Shown here piece after piece: positions 1 through 10,400 of a DNA stretch of 64,000 nucleotides. The notes under the pieces were generated by a model, which was not told the origin of the DNA, searched no databases, and saw only the letters and a program-made list of their open reading frames with translations. Within the stretch, counting starts at the first letter, position 1; every line of letters starts with the position of its first letter. Position numbers and translations under genes: made by a program. The DNA comes from an uncultured Draconibacterium sp. GTDB lineage: Bacteria > Bacteroidota > Bacteroidia > Bacteroidales > Prolixibacteraceae. The DNA is taken from NCBI GenBank assembly GCA_947492175.1, contig CANLMQ010000031.1, positions 1 through 64,000 of the forward strand. Direction: 5' to 3'.

Positions 1-71
1 CCCAGGTAGGACTTGAACCTACGACCTACGGATTAACAGTCCGCCGCTCTAACCAACTGAGCTACTAGGGA
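1..71 (-). tRNA. tRNA-Asn(GTT), 3' end cut by window edge
   Basis: Read on the minus strand, the segment begins with the acceptor 5' strand TCCCTAG, a D-arm TAGCTCAGTTGGTTAGAGC, an anticodon arm CGGACTGTTAATCCG with GTT in the loop, and a T-arm GTAGGTTCAAGTCCTAC. The final two acceptor bases and the discriminator fall outside the window. The anticodon arm matches the usual bacterial tRNA-Asn form, so the isotype is secure. It is transcribed away from the downstream superoxide dismutase gene. Confidence 0.95.
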
Positions 72-281
72 ATATTTGTTGTTGTTTAAGAACGTTTGCT
101 TTTCAAAAGCGATGCAAAAGTAATAGCTTTTCTTAAAACTCAAAACATTTTTTCAAAAAAAATACAACTTTATTATTTCTGTTATTCCCCTTAATTTTAC
201 TTAATGTAAAAACCAAACCCGTTCATTATTGTTATAAAGTAAGTAATTAATTTAATGTAAAATAATTAGTATAACAATAAC

Positions 282-761
282 ATGAAAAACATTTCGAAGA
301 AATTAACAGCAGCCCTGATAGTAGGTATATTCGTAATAACAAGTTTACAGGCAAAAGCACACTGCGAAATTCCTTGTGGCATTTACGGCGACTCGGTTCG
401 CATTGCACTTTTATACGAACACATTGAAACCATTGAAAAATCGATGAATCAAATTAACGAACTTTCAAAAGCTGAAACCCCCGATTACAATCAACTTGTT
501 CGTTGGGTGATGAACAAAGAAGAGCACGCAAAAAAAATTCAGGAAATAGTAAGCCAGTATTTTCTTCATCAACGTGTAAAGCCTACATCTTCGGCCGATG
601 ATGCAGCGTACCGCAAATACGTAAAACAACTTGAGCTGCTTCACCACATTTCGGTTTTTGCCATGAAAAGCAAACAAAGCACCGATTTGGGCATTATCGA
701 TACACTACGCGACAAAGTGCACTTATTCGAACACGCTTACTTCGACGAGCATAAACACTAA
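282..761 (+). CDS. sodN: Nickel superoxide dismutase with Sec signal peptide
   Basis: It dismutates superoxide to O2 and H2O2 with a mononuclear nickel centre, here probably in the periplasm. After a 26-residue Sec-type signal peptide ending AKA, the mature chain starts HCEIPCGIYGD. This is the nickel-hook motif HCxxPCGxY, in which the N-terminal His, Cys2 and Cys6 bind the metal. The remaining ~107 residues are helical, and the mature length (133 aa) is close to the roughly 117 aa of Streptomyces NiSOD. The ATG lies just upstream of the positively charged n-region, so the start is secure. It appears monocistronic, with a strong terminator directly after. No SodX-type maturation protease is visible in the window. 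Streptomyces needs a dedicated protease to expose His1, whereas here signal peptidase cleavage would do it. Confidence 0.88.
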   Translation: MKNISKKLTAALIVGIFVITSLQAKAHCEIPCGIYGDSVRIALLYEHIETIEKSMNQINELSKAETPDYNQLVRWVMNKEEHAKKIQEIVSQYFLHQRVKPTSSADDAAYRKYVKQLELLHHISVFAMKSKQSTDLGIIDTLRDKVHLFEHAYFDEHKH

Positions 762-785
762 TAACAGAAGATATTTAATTACGAA

Positions 786-815
786 AAGGAACACTTATTT
801 GGTGTTCCTTTTTTT
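786..815 (+). terminator. Rho-independent terminator after sodN
   Basis: A perfect 9-bp stem AAGGAACAC/GTGTTCCTT encloses a 7-nt loop and is followed by a run of T. It sits 25 nt after the sodN stop codon. Confidence 0.9.
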
Positions 816-1013
816 ATATCGGTTTGTTCAAATTAAAATGTTATATCTGCTAAGTTTTATATGGTTGATCTTACTATTAAATCCAGCTTGTCATCACTCA
901 CTCTTTTAAAACAATAAATTACCGGTATATTAACAGTTCGCTGTCAACTGTTTACTTCAAATGTTTTATATACACTATATATAAATCCTTATTTTAGCCT
1001 AAAAATTATAGCT

Positions 1014-2444
1014 ATGATTCCAAAAATTTCAAAATCAACAGAATTACATAAAAATATATCAAGAGCCATCTTATTCGACGACCTGACACAACTAAACACT
1101 CTCAAATTAAACGAATACGAAAAAGCGCTCCTGTCCAAAAAACTGGAAAAAGAAACGGAGTTTGTGATTCATCGCTACCCACAACTTATTTTCTTTGGAA
1201 AAATTAAGGAAGCCCCAAAAGCTTACATGAAAGTTGAAGCTGCGCGTAAGGCCGGATCGAAACTTTACGACGCGTTAAAAGCTGCGGATGAGAAATCCAT
1301 TCTACTCGAAAATTTTGGCAGCTCCGAATTAATGACAGCTTTCCTGGAAGGGCTTTTACTCACTACATATACATTCGATAAATACAAAAAAGAAAAAGAA
1401 GAATTTTGTATTGAAGAAGTTTTTATTTCCGATAAAACAACATCTGAAAAACAAATAGAAGAAATTAAAAACCTTTGCAAAGCTGTTTTTGCCGCCCGCG
1501 ATCTGGTAAACGAACCCCTCTCCTTTTTAACAGCAACACAATTTTCGGCAGAAATTGAAAAGCTCAGCAACGAGTCGGGATTCAACCTGGAAGTATTCAA
1601 TAAACAAAAAATTGAAGCTTTAAAAATGGGCGGGCTACTTGCAGTAAATAAAGGCAGTATCGATCCGCCAACCTTTAATGTTCTGGAATGGAAACCCGAG
1701 AATGCAATAAACGAAAAGCCTGTTGTTTTGGTTGGCAAAGGAATTGTTTTCGACACCGGCGGTTTAAGCCTGAAACCTACACCCAACTCAATGGATTATA
1801 TGAAATGTGATATGGCCGGAGGAGCAGTTGTTGCCACTACAGTTTATGCTGCTGCTTTAAATAAACTTCCGTTACATATTATTGCTTTGATTCCGGCAAC
1901 CGATAACCGCCCCGACGGGAATGCCTATGTTCCGGGCGATATAATTACCATGTTCGATGGCACTACAGTTGAAATAAAAAATACCGATGCCGAGGGGCGC
2001 CTTATATTAGCAGATGCATTAAGCTATGCAAAAAAATACAAACCTCAATTGGTTATCGACTATGCTACTCTAACCGGATCGGCCACAATAGTAGCCGGCG
2101 CACATGCTGCAGTGGTTATGGGAAATACAGAAACAAATCTTCAAACCCTGAAAGAAGCTGGATTTGAAACCTACGAACGAGTAATAGAAGTTCCGCTTTG
2201 GGAAGAATATGCAAAACCGCTAAAATCGGCGGTTGCTGATTTAAACAACCTTGGAACAAGAGAAGCACAGTCGACAATTGCAGGTAAATTTCTGGAGCAT
2301 TTTACCGATTACGAATGGATACATATTGATTCGGCAGATACTCCGTTTTTTAAAGAAAAAAATGACTACCTGCCTGCCGGAGGCACAGGATACGGAACGC
2401 GATTACTTTTCAACTTCTTAAAAAAACTGGCCGGGTCAAAATAA
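1014..2444 (+). CDS. pepA: Leucyl aminopeptidase, M17 family (cytosol aminopeptidase)
   Basis: This is a two-metal aminopeptidase that removes N-terminal residues from peptides in the cytoplasm. The C-terminal catalytic half contains VGKGIVFDTGGLSLKP at about residue 240 (metal-binding Lys and Asp), CDMAGGA at about 265, and NTDAEGRLILADAL at about 322, the M17 signature with metal-binding Asp/Glu and the bicarbonate-binding Arg. The N-terminal ~170 residues are the variable macro-like domain. No signal peptide is present. At 476 aa the length is normal. It is probably transcribed alone: 250 nt separate it from sodN, and an inverted repeat AACAGTT/AACTGTT at 932-952 lies in its upstream region. 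Confidence 0.93.
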   Translation: MIPKISKSTELHKNISRAILFDDLTQLNTLKLNEYEKALLSKKLEKETEFVIHRYPQLIFFGKIKEAPKAYMKVEAARKAGSKLYDALKAADEKSILLENFGSSELMTAFLEGLLLTTYTFDKYKKEKEEFCIEEVFISDKTTSEKQIEEIKNLCKAVFAARDLVNEPLSFLTATQFSAEIEKLSNESGFNLEVFNKQKIEALKMGGLLAVNKGSIDPPTFNVLEWKPENAINEKPVVLVGKGIVFDTGGLSLKPTPNSMDYMKCDMAGGAVVATTVYAAALNKLPLHIIALIPATDNRPDGNAYVPGDIITMFDGTTVEIKNTDAEGRLILADALSYAKKYKPQLVIDYATLTGSATIVAGAHAAVVMGNTETNLQTLKEAGFETYERVIEVPLWEEYAKPLKSAVADLNNLGTREAQSTIAGKFLEHFTDYEWIHIDSADTPFFKEKNDYLPAGGTGYGTRLLFNFLKKLAGSK

Positions 2445-2494
2445 TACCCGAATGATTCATTCGCAATAAAAATTGAAATAGCTTAAAAACAATA

Positions 2495-2534
2495 CTCATG
2501 AGATTTGCATTGTAGGTAGTGTACCTTACATGAG
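2495..2534. other. Hairpin-forming inverted repeat between pepA and pdxA
   Basis: CTCATG at 2495-2500 pairs with CATGAG at 2529-2534. Inside it TGTAGGTA pairs with TACCTTACA around a GTG loop, with one bulged base. There is no T-run, so it is not a standard terminator. It could be an operator or an RNA structure. It lies 34 nt before the presumed pdxA -7 element. Confidence 0.4.
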
Positions 2535-2567
2535 AATCAGAACAATGAACAATTCAATTAAAAAAAT

Positions 2568-2575
2568 TAACTTTG
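2568..2575 (+). promoter_or_regulatory. Bacteroidota -7 promoter element for pdxA
   Basis: TAACTTTG matches the Bacteroidota sigma-A -7 consensus TAnnTTTG exactly, 43 nt before the pdxA ATG. No clear -33 TTG is seen at the usual spacing. Confidence 0.45.
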
Positions 2576-2617
2576 CACCTCCTTTATAAAAGGGATTTAG
2601 TTGAAAAATATAACAGA

Positions 2618-3724
2618 ATGGCAAAACAAGATACAATACGAATAGGGATCACCCACGGCGACATTAATGGAATTGGTTACGAGGTAATTATGAAAACACT
2701 AAAGGATCCGCGGATTCTCGAAATGTGTACACCCATAATCTACGGTTCGCCCAAAGTCGCAGCATACCACCGAAAAGCCCTAAACATTAACGAAATAAGC
2801 TTTAACCATATCCGTTCAACCAAGGAAGCATTTCATAAAAAAATAAACATTATCAATTGTATTGATGAAAATGTGCGGGTTGAATTAGGAAAATCTACAG
2901 CCGAGGCTGGATTGTCGTCTTTTAATGCTTTGGACCGGGCAACTTCTGATTTAAAGATGGGGTACATTGATGCATTGATTACCGCGCCCATCAACAAAGA
3001 CAATATTCAGAACGAAGAATTCAAATTTCCGGGACACACCGAGTTTTTGGCAGAAACATTCGACGCAAAAGACTATGCCATGCTTATGGTGAGCGAAACC
3101 ATGAAAGTAGGTGTTGTTACTACACATATTCCTATTTCGAAGGTAGCACAAAGCCTAACAAAAGAAGCCATTCTTTCAAAAATACGGATTATTGCAAAGT
3201 CGTTGCAACAAGACTTTGCAATTACCAAACCACGTATTGCAGTGTTTGGTTTAAATCCACATGCGGGTGACAATGGTTTATTGGGTAACGAAGAAAAAGA
3301 CATTATTATTCCGGCTATTGCACAGGCAAAAAAAGAAGGAATAATTGCTCTTGGCCCTTATCCTGCCGATGGTTTTTTTGGTACCGAAGATTACCGCAAA
3401 TTTGATGCGATTTTGGCAATGTATCACGATCAGGGATTAATTCCGTTTAAACTGGCATCGTTTGACAGAGGAGTTAATTACACTGCAGGACTTCCGGTTA
3501 TTAGAACATCGCCGGCCCATGGCACGGCTTATTCGCTTGCCGGAGAAGATAAAGCATCGCCCGAATCGTTCAGACAAGCCTTGTATATGGCTATCGATAT
3601 TTATAAAAACCGCGAAATTTTCAAGGACATCTCAAAAAATCCGTTGCGCAAGTACGAAATCAATCCTAACCAGGTTGACGAAAGTGTTGACATTGAAGCC
3701 AGCGAGGAAGAAGACAACTTATAA
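2618..3724 (+). CDS. pdxA: 4-hydroxythreonine-4-phosphate dehydrogenase
   Basis: It oxidises 4-phosphohydroxy-L-threonine with NAD+ to give the aminoacetone phosphate precursor of pyridoxal 5'-phosphate (the DXP-dependent B6 route). The sequence shows the family hallmarks: GITHGDINGIGYEV at the N-terminus, ITAPINKDN, the metal-ligand segment GHTEFLAE near residue 140, VTTHIPIS, FGLNPHAGDNGLLG, and YHDQGLIPFK near residue 268. The ATG at 2618 (MAKQDTIRIG) fits the family N-terminus. The reading frame extends upstream only through a TTG that overlaps the presumed promoter. The C-terminus has an acidic tail. It lies 11 nt before ruvA, so the two are probably co-transcribed. Confidence 0.93.
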   Translation: MAKQDTIRIGITHGDINGIGYEVIMKTLKDPRILEMCTPIIYGSPKVAAYHRKALNINEISFNHIRSTKEAFHKKINIINCIDENVRVELGKSTAEAGLSSFNALDRATSDLKMGYIDALITAPINKDNIQNEEFKFPGHTEFLAETFDAKDYAMLMVSETMKVGVVTTHIPISKVAQSLTKEAILSKIRIIAKSLQQDFAITKPRIAVFGLNPHAGDNGLLGNEEKDIIIPAIAQAKKEGIIALGPYPADGFFGTEDYRKFDAILAMYHDQGLIPFKLASFDRGVNYTAGLPVIRTSPAHGTAYSLAGEDKASPESFRQALYMAIDIYKNREIFKDISKNPLRKYEINPNQVDESVDIEASEEEDNL

Positions 3725-3735
3725 AAAGGAACTGT

Positions 3736-4317
3736 ATGTACGAATATATCCGTGGTAACATTGCCGATATTAGTCCGGCAAATATTATTATCGAAGCGGG
3801 AGGAATCGGTTATTTCGTTAACATCTCCTTAAACTCATACAGCCAACTTAGCGGGAAAAAAGATGCCAAACTTTTTTTGCATCAGATAGTACGCGAAGAC
3901 GCACATACTCTATACGGTTTTTCCAATGCAAACGAGCGCGAATTATTCCGTAACTTAATTTCGGTAAATGGAGTTGGGGCAAGTACTGCAATTATGATGT
4001 TATCGTCGTTAACTCCCGACGAGTTAAGAATGGCTGTTACTACCGAAAATGTTAATGTTTTAAAGGCGGTAAAAGGAATTGGAGCAAAAACAGCTCAACG
4101 GATAATTATAGATTTAAAAGACAAACTCGGGAAATTACCCGAATCAGGGCAAATTTTACTTTCTCCAGACAATACAATACGAAATGAATCGTTATCAGCA
4201 TTAGTCATGCTTGGATTTGTTAAACGGGATGCAGAAAAGATAGTAACAAAAATTCTTCAGGAACAACCTGACATCACGGTGGAGAGTGTGATAAAACAAG
4301 CATTAAAAAGGTTATAA
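3736..4317 (+). CDS. ruvA: Holliday junction branch migration protein RuvA
   Basis: RuvA binds four-way DNA junctions as a tetramer and loads the RuvB motor for branch migration during recombinational repair. The N-terminal OB domain (MYEYIRGNIADISPANIIIEAGGIGYFVNI) is followed by helix-hairpin-helix motifs (LISVNGVGASTAIMML and LKAVKGIGAKTAQRIIIDLK at roughly residues 75-125) and a C-terminal UBA-like domain that contacts RuvB. At 193 aa the length is normal. It follows pdxA closely. No ruvB or ruvC is in the window. Confidence 0.95.
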   Translation: MYEYIRGNIADISPANIIIEAGGIGYFVNISLNSYSQLSGKKDAKLFLHQIVREDAHTLYGFSNANERELFRNLISVNGVGASTAIMMLSSLTPDELRMAVTTENVNVLKAVKGIGAKTAQRIIIDLKDKLGKLPESGQILLSPDNTIRNESLSALVMLGFVKRDAEKIVTKILQEQPDITVESVIKQALKRL

Positions 4318-4386
4318 CAGCTCGGGATAATGCTGAATTAGAATGGATAACGAGGCCCAATTCTATTCGTTAAAATTTAGATAATT

Positions 4387-4394
4387 TATCTTTG
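4387..4394 (+). promoter_or_regulatory. -7 promoter element for sprA
   Basis: TATCTTTG is an exact TAnnTTTG match, 50 nt upstream of the sprA ATG. No obvious -33 TTG is present. It suggests that sprA has its own promoter rather than depending on pdxA-ruvA read-through. Confidence 0.5.
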
Positions 4395-4444
4395 GCTGAA
4401 ACAAAAATGTTGACAAACCTTTTGACCTAAGTAAATTGATTAAG

Positions 4445-7400
4445 ATGACACTAAACCGAAGTTTACGCAAGATATACTTCATATTTACAGCACTTTTTGC
4501 CCTGGCAACTTCTTTCGATGGATTTGCACAGGAAGTAATTAATATTGATACAACCGGAACACTTCCATACCCTTTTAAAGACCAGCCTGCTTTTGGTCAG
4601 ACAGAACAAGATTCCGGAAAAATATACCTGAATAAACCCAGCAACATTAAGTACGAAGTTGTATATGACCCGGTGCTGGGGCAATATGTTTTTTACGAAA
4701 AAGTAGGTAAACTAAACTACCGGTTGCCACAAAGTATGTCGCTGGAAGATTACATCGAATACGACTTTGACAAATCGGTGAAAGAATATTGGCACACCCG
4801 TTCGCAATTGGAAGACATGGATCAGCGGGGAGGTTTGCTTCCCAAACTCACCATTGGCAGCGAAGCGTTCAACCGCATTTTCGGAGGAAATACCATTAAT
4901 ATTCAGCCACAGGGGTATGTTGAAGTAAGCTTTGGTTACCAAATGAACAAAACCGACAACCCGGCCATTCCGGAAAGGTTGCGAAAAGTTCCGACATTCG
5001 ATTTTGATGAAAAAATTCAGATGAATGTTACTGGTCAGATTGGAACCAAAATGAATATGAGGGTGAATTACAATACAGAGGCGACCTTCGATTACGAGAA
5101 CAAAATGAACCTGGAATATACCGGCGACGAAGATGAAATTCTGAAAAGAGTGGAAGCCGGGAATGTTTCTCTGCCTCTCAACGGTTCGTTAATTACAGGA
5201 GCTTCGAACCTGTTTGGGGTAAAAGCCGAAATGCAATTCGGAAAATTAAATGTTACCACAATTTTTTCGCAACACAAAGGGGAATCGAAAACTGTGGAGA
5301 CTGAAGGAGGTGCCCAGATTGCAACCTTTGAAATTTCAGCCGCCAACTACGATGCCAACCGCCACTTCTTCCTGGCACAGTATTTCCGCGACCACTACGA
5401 CGAATGGCTTCAAAACACTGCTATTATAAGGTCGCCGATTACCATTAACAAAGTTGAAGTTTGGGTTACCAATAAATCCAATGATTTTACAGAGGCCAGA
5501 AATATCCTGGCTTTTCAGGATTTAGCCGAACATGATCCTAATATTTACAACAACATCTCGCAATTTCAGCAAACACAGGGATTGCCTTATCCTCAAAATA
5601 TTTACCCCAACAACTCGGCCAACGGTTTGTACACCGAAATGACATCAACTTATTCGGATGTTCGCCAGGTAGAAAATATAACGGCAACAATGTCACAGTT
5701 CGGTCAAACTTTTGTCGGTGGTACCGATTTCGAGAAAGTAGAACAAGCCCGAAAACTTAGCGAATCAGAATACACCATAAACAAAACACTGGGTTACATT
5801 TCGTTAAACACCTCGTTAAATGCCGATGAAGTACTGGCAGTTGCCTTTAACTTTACTTCAAACGGACAAACGTTTCAGGTGGGTGAATTCTCTACCGATG
5901 GTATTGATGCCCCCAAAACCCTGTTCCTAAAACTATTAAAAGGAACCAACTTGTCTCCGGGGAAACCTACCTGGGACCTGATGATGAAAAACATTTATAA
6001 CCTGAATGCGTACCAGCTTTCCAACGAAGACTTTGAGCTTAACGTTGTTTACCAGAACGACTCAACCGGAACCTTTATTAACTATTTGCCAGAAAGCCGC
6101 ATTAAAGGACATGTCCTGCTTGAAGTAATGCGACTCGACATGTTAAACAAACAGCTCGACCCTTCCAAAGACGGGGTTTTCGATTATGTGGAGGGAATTA
6201 CGGTTAACTCACATACCGGAAGAATAATATTCCCGGTGATTGAGCCTTTTGGAAAACATCTGGCCGATTCACTGCAAAACCAGGCAGACATCGATAAATA
6301 TACTTTCCAGTCTCTGTACGACTCAACAATGGTTAAAGCGGAACAAGACGCAGAACATAATAAGTTCAAACTTGTGGGGAGCTACAAAGGTTCATCAAGT
6401 TCCGATATTTCTTTGGGTGCCCTTAACCTCGCTCAGGGATCGGTAAAAGTTACTGCCGGAGGGCAAGTGCTGGTTGAAAATGTGGATTACACCGTTGATT
6501 ATACGCTTGGCCGTGTAAAAATTATAAACCAGGCATTACTGGAAGCCGGTACTCCCATTTCTGTTTCAACTGAAAGCGAGGACTTGTTTACCATGCAACG
6601 CAAAACCCTGATGGGAACGCATTTAAATTATGCATTCTCCGATAACTTTAACATTGGGGCTACTATGTTGTACATGAACGAAAGACCACTGACCCAAAAA
6701 GTTGATTATGGAGAAGATCCTATTTCGAACCTGATGTACGGAATGGACATGCGTTATTCTACCGAATCGATGGCATTAACCAAAGCCCTGGACAAACTTC
6801 CGTTTTACAGCACCACTGCCACATCGGCCATTGATGTTGAAGCAGAATTTGCGCAGTTGGTTCCCGGCACATCAAAATCGACAAAAGGCGCTGCTTACAT
6901 CGACGATTTTGAAGCAACAAAAACAGCCATCGACCTGCGCTCAAGACAATCGTGGATGCTGGCAAGTACTCCGCAATATCAGAATGATTTATTTCCTGAA
7001 GGCAATTTAACTAACCAGATCGACTATGGAATGAACCGCGCCCTGCTTGCATTCTATACAATCGACCCACTGTTTTTAAGAAACAATGCACTTACGCCCA
7101 GCCACATTAAAAACGATCGCGACATGCAATCGAATCACCTGGTTAGGGAAGTTTTTGAGGAAGAACTTTTCCCCGAGAAAGAATTCAATACGGGTGAACC
7201 TACAAATATCGCAGTACTCGATTTGGCCTTTTATCCGAAAGAACGCGGCCCATACAACTTCGATAACGGTACTTCCAACCACGCAGCCGGTGTAAATCCT
7301 GACGGTACATTAAAAGCACCTGAAACACGTTGGGGAGGAATTATGCGCGAGATTACTACCAGCGACTTCGAAACAGCCAACATTGAATACCTCGAATTCT

Positions 7401-10400
7401 GGATGATGGACCCGTTTGTAAACGATACGCTTGGACTTCATGAGGGTGGTGATCTGTATTTTAACCTCGGTGATATTTCGGAAGATGTTTTAAAAGACTC
7501 AAGAAAAGCATTTGAAAACGGACTTCCTACCACTGGCGAAGTTACCAATGTTGATACAACCGTATGGGGACGTGTTTCCACGTTACAGTCTTTGGTTAAT
7601 GCTTTCGACAACAGCGACCTTTCACGCGAGTACCAGGATATTGGTTTTGATGGATTAAACGACGAGGATGAGCAAACACACTTTGCTCAATATCTGGAAG
7701 AATTAAAACTGAAAGTAAATAACGATGTTTACGAAAAAGCTTTAAGCGATCCTGCTTCTGATAACTTTAGATATTACAGGGGAAGCGATCACGACCTGGC
7801 AGAAAATGATATTCTTACCCGTTACAAAAAATACAATGGCCCCGACGGGAACTCCCCCACTTCAAACATGTCGGAAGAGAGTTATCCAACTTCGGCTACT
7901 ACTCTTCCCGATGTTGAAGATATAAACCGCGACAATACTTTAAATGAATACGAGCGTTATTTCCAATACAAAGTAAGTATTCGCAAAGAAGACATGGTTC
8001 TGGGTCAGAATAACATTACGGATGTAAAACTTGCAAGAGTGCCTTTAAAGAATGGAACTGTTGGAGAAGTTAACTGGTACCAGTTTAAAATTCCGATTAA
8101 TGCACCCGATGATGCCATTGGAAATATCAGCGATTTTAAATCCATTCGCTTCTTGAGAATGTTTATGAAAGGATTTAAGGATCCAACCATTATGCGTTTT
8201 GCAACCCTCGACCTTGTTCGTGCAGACTGGAGAAGATACACAGGCGACATAAGCGATCAGGATGCAACTCCTTCGGCTGAAACCGAATTTGAAATATCGG
8301 CAGTTAGTATTGAAGAAAACGGTAGCCGCGAACCGGTAAACTACATTTTACCTCCCGGAATCGACCGTGTAATTGATCCGTCAAATCCTCAGCTTCGTCA
8401 ACTAAACGAGCAGTCGATGGTAATAAAAGTTATCGACCTAGAACAAGGCGATGCAAAAGCAGCGTACAAGCCACTTTATATGGATTTTAGAAGGTACAAA
8501 ACCTTAAAAATGGATGTACATGCCGAAGAAATTGAAGACTATCCGCTGGACGATAATGAAATGTATTTCTTTATTCGCCTGGGGTCCGACTACAATTATA
8601 ACTACTACGAATACGAAATACCACTAAAATTGACAGAACCTTATTCTGGCAGACCTTACAATAATGACAGTGAAGCAGACCGTTATCTTGTTTGGCCCGA
8701 AGAAAACCGGCTAAATATTCCACTTGAAGTATTTACCAATTTAAAACTCGACCGTAACGATGCAATGCGTGTAGGAGGTTCAAATATTTCTATCCAGGAT
8801 ATTTTCGAAACTACCCACGAAGGGTGGAACAATGGTAAAAACCGGGTTAAAATTAAAGGTAGTCCAAACCTCGGAAATGTGCAGGTTTTTATGATGGGGG
8901 TTCGCAACAAGAAAGGCCAGGTAGACACAGGACCTAAATCGGTTGAAGTTTGGACCAACGAATTACGTCTTTCCGACTTCGACGAAAATGGCGGGTGGGC
9001 TGCCAATGCTCGTGTATCTACCCGTTTGGCTGACTTAGGAAGTGTAACGGTTGCCGGAAGAACACGCTCTTCAGGATTTGGAAGTATCGACCAAAATATT
9101 AATAGCCGCCAACTCGAAGATTTAAATGAAATTGATGTGGCAGCATCGGTAGATTGGGGTCGTTTCTTCCCCGAAAAAGCAGGCGTGCGTATTCCAATGT
9201 ATTATGGCTACTCGAAAAGTGCAACCAAGCCTAAATACAATCCTCTGGAACCTGACATCGAAATGGATCAATCGTTAAGCAGGCTGGATTCAAAACAGGA
9301 AAAAGATTCGCTAAAAAACCTGGTTCAGGATGTAATTGAACGGAAAAGTATAAACTTTACGAATGTGAAGGTTGAACCACAAAAACAAAAGGAGAAAACA
9401 CACCTGTGGGATCCCCAGAATTTTGCAGTAACCTATTCGTACAACGAGATTTCGAAACACAATGTTACGACAGAATACAACGTGGACAAAACACATCGTT
9501 TTATGTTCTCGTACAATTACAGTAGCCGATCGAAGCTGGTTGAACCTTTTAAAAAGGTAAAACTTCTTCAAAAAGGTCCGTTAAAACTTATCGGTGATTT
9601 TAATTTCTATCCGCTTCCAACTCAAATCTCATACAGAACTGATTTGTACCGGAAATACGCAGAAAGGCAATCAAGGAACATTACAAATCCGAACTTAATA
9701 CTTCCGGCTACTTTCGAAAAAGATTTTCTTTGGAACAGATATCTTGATATCCGATACGATATGACACGTTCATTAAAGTTCGATTTCTCATCAAGAGGAA
9801 TATCAAGAATTGACGAACCCGAAGGAAGAATTAACAAAAGAGACGACGATTACGAATGGAAAAGAGATTCTATTCTTACCAACTTATGGGATTTGGGAAG
9901 ACCAACTCTGTATAACCATACTTTCAATGCGACCTACCAGGTTCCCATCCGTAATATCAAGATGTTGAATTTCTTGTCGGCTTCAGTTCGCTACTCTGGT
10001 ACTTACGAATGGATTGCCGGTCCTTTAACTCCGGAGGATATTAATCTTGGAAATACAATATCAAACACCAGGAATCTAACGCTTACAGGAAATGCAAACA
10101 TGCAGACCCTGTTTAATAAAGTTCCTTATTTCAAAGAAGTCAATCAAAAATTCAGAAGAACAGGACGCGGACGCGGAAGTCTTGCCAACCGTTCGGTAGG
10201 CGGAAGAAGCAGCAGAAACAGAGCTGCACAACAGCAACCGCTTCAGAAAAGAGAAGCAGAAACGGTTACACAAAACCTTAAGTTAACGGCTAATCAGACT
10301 CAAAAGATTAACCACAAACTCAATACAAAAAAGATAAAAGTACTGGTAACCGATGTTGATGGTAAAGTTATTCCGGGAAGACTAACCATACTTGATGTAA

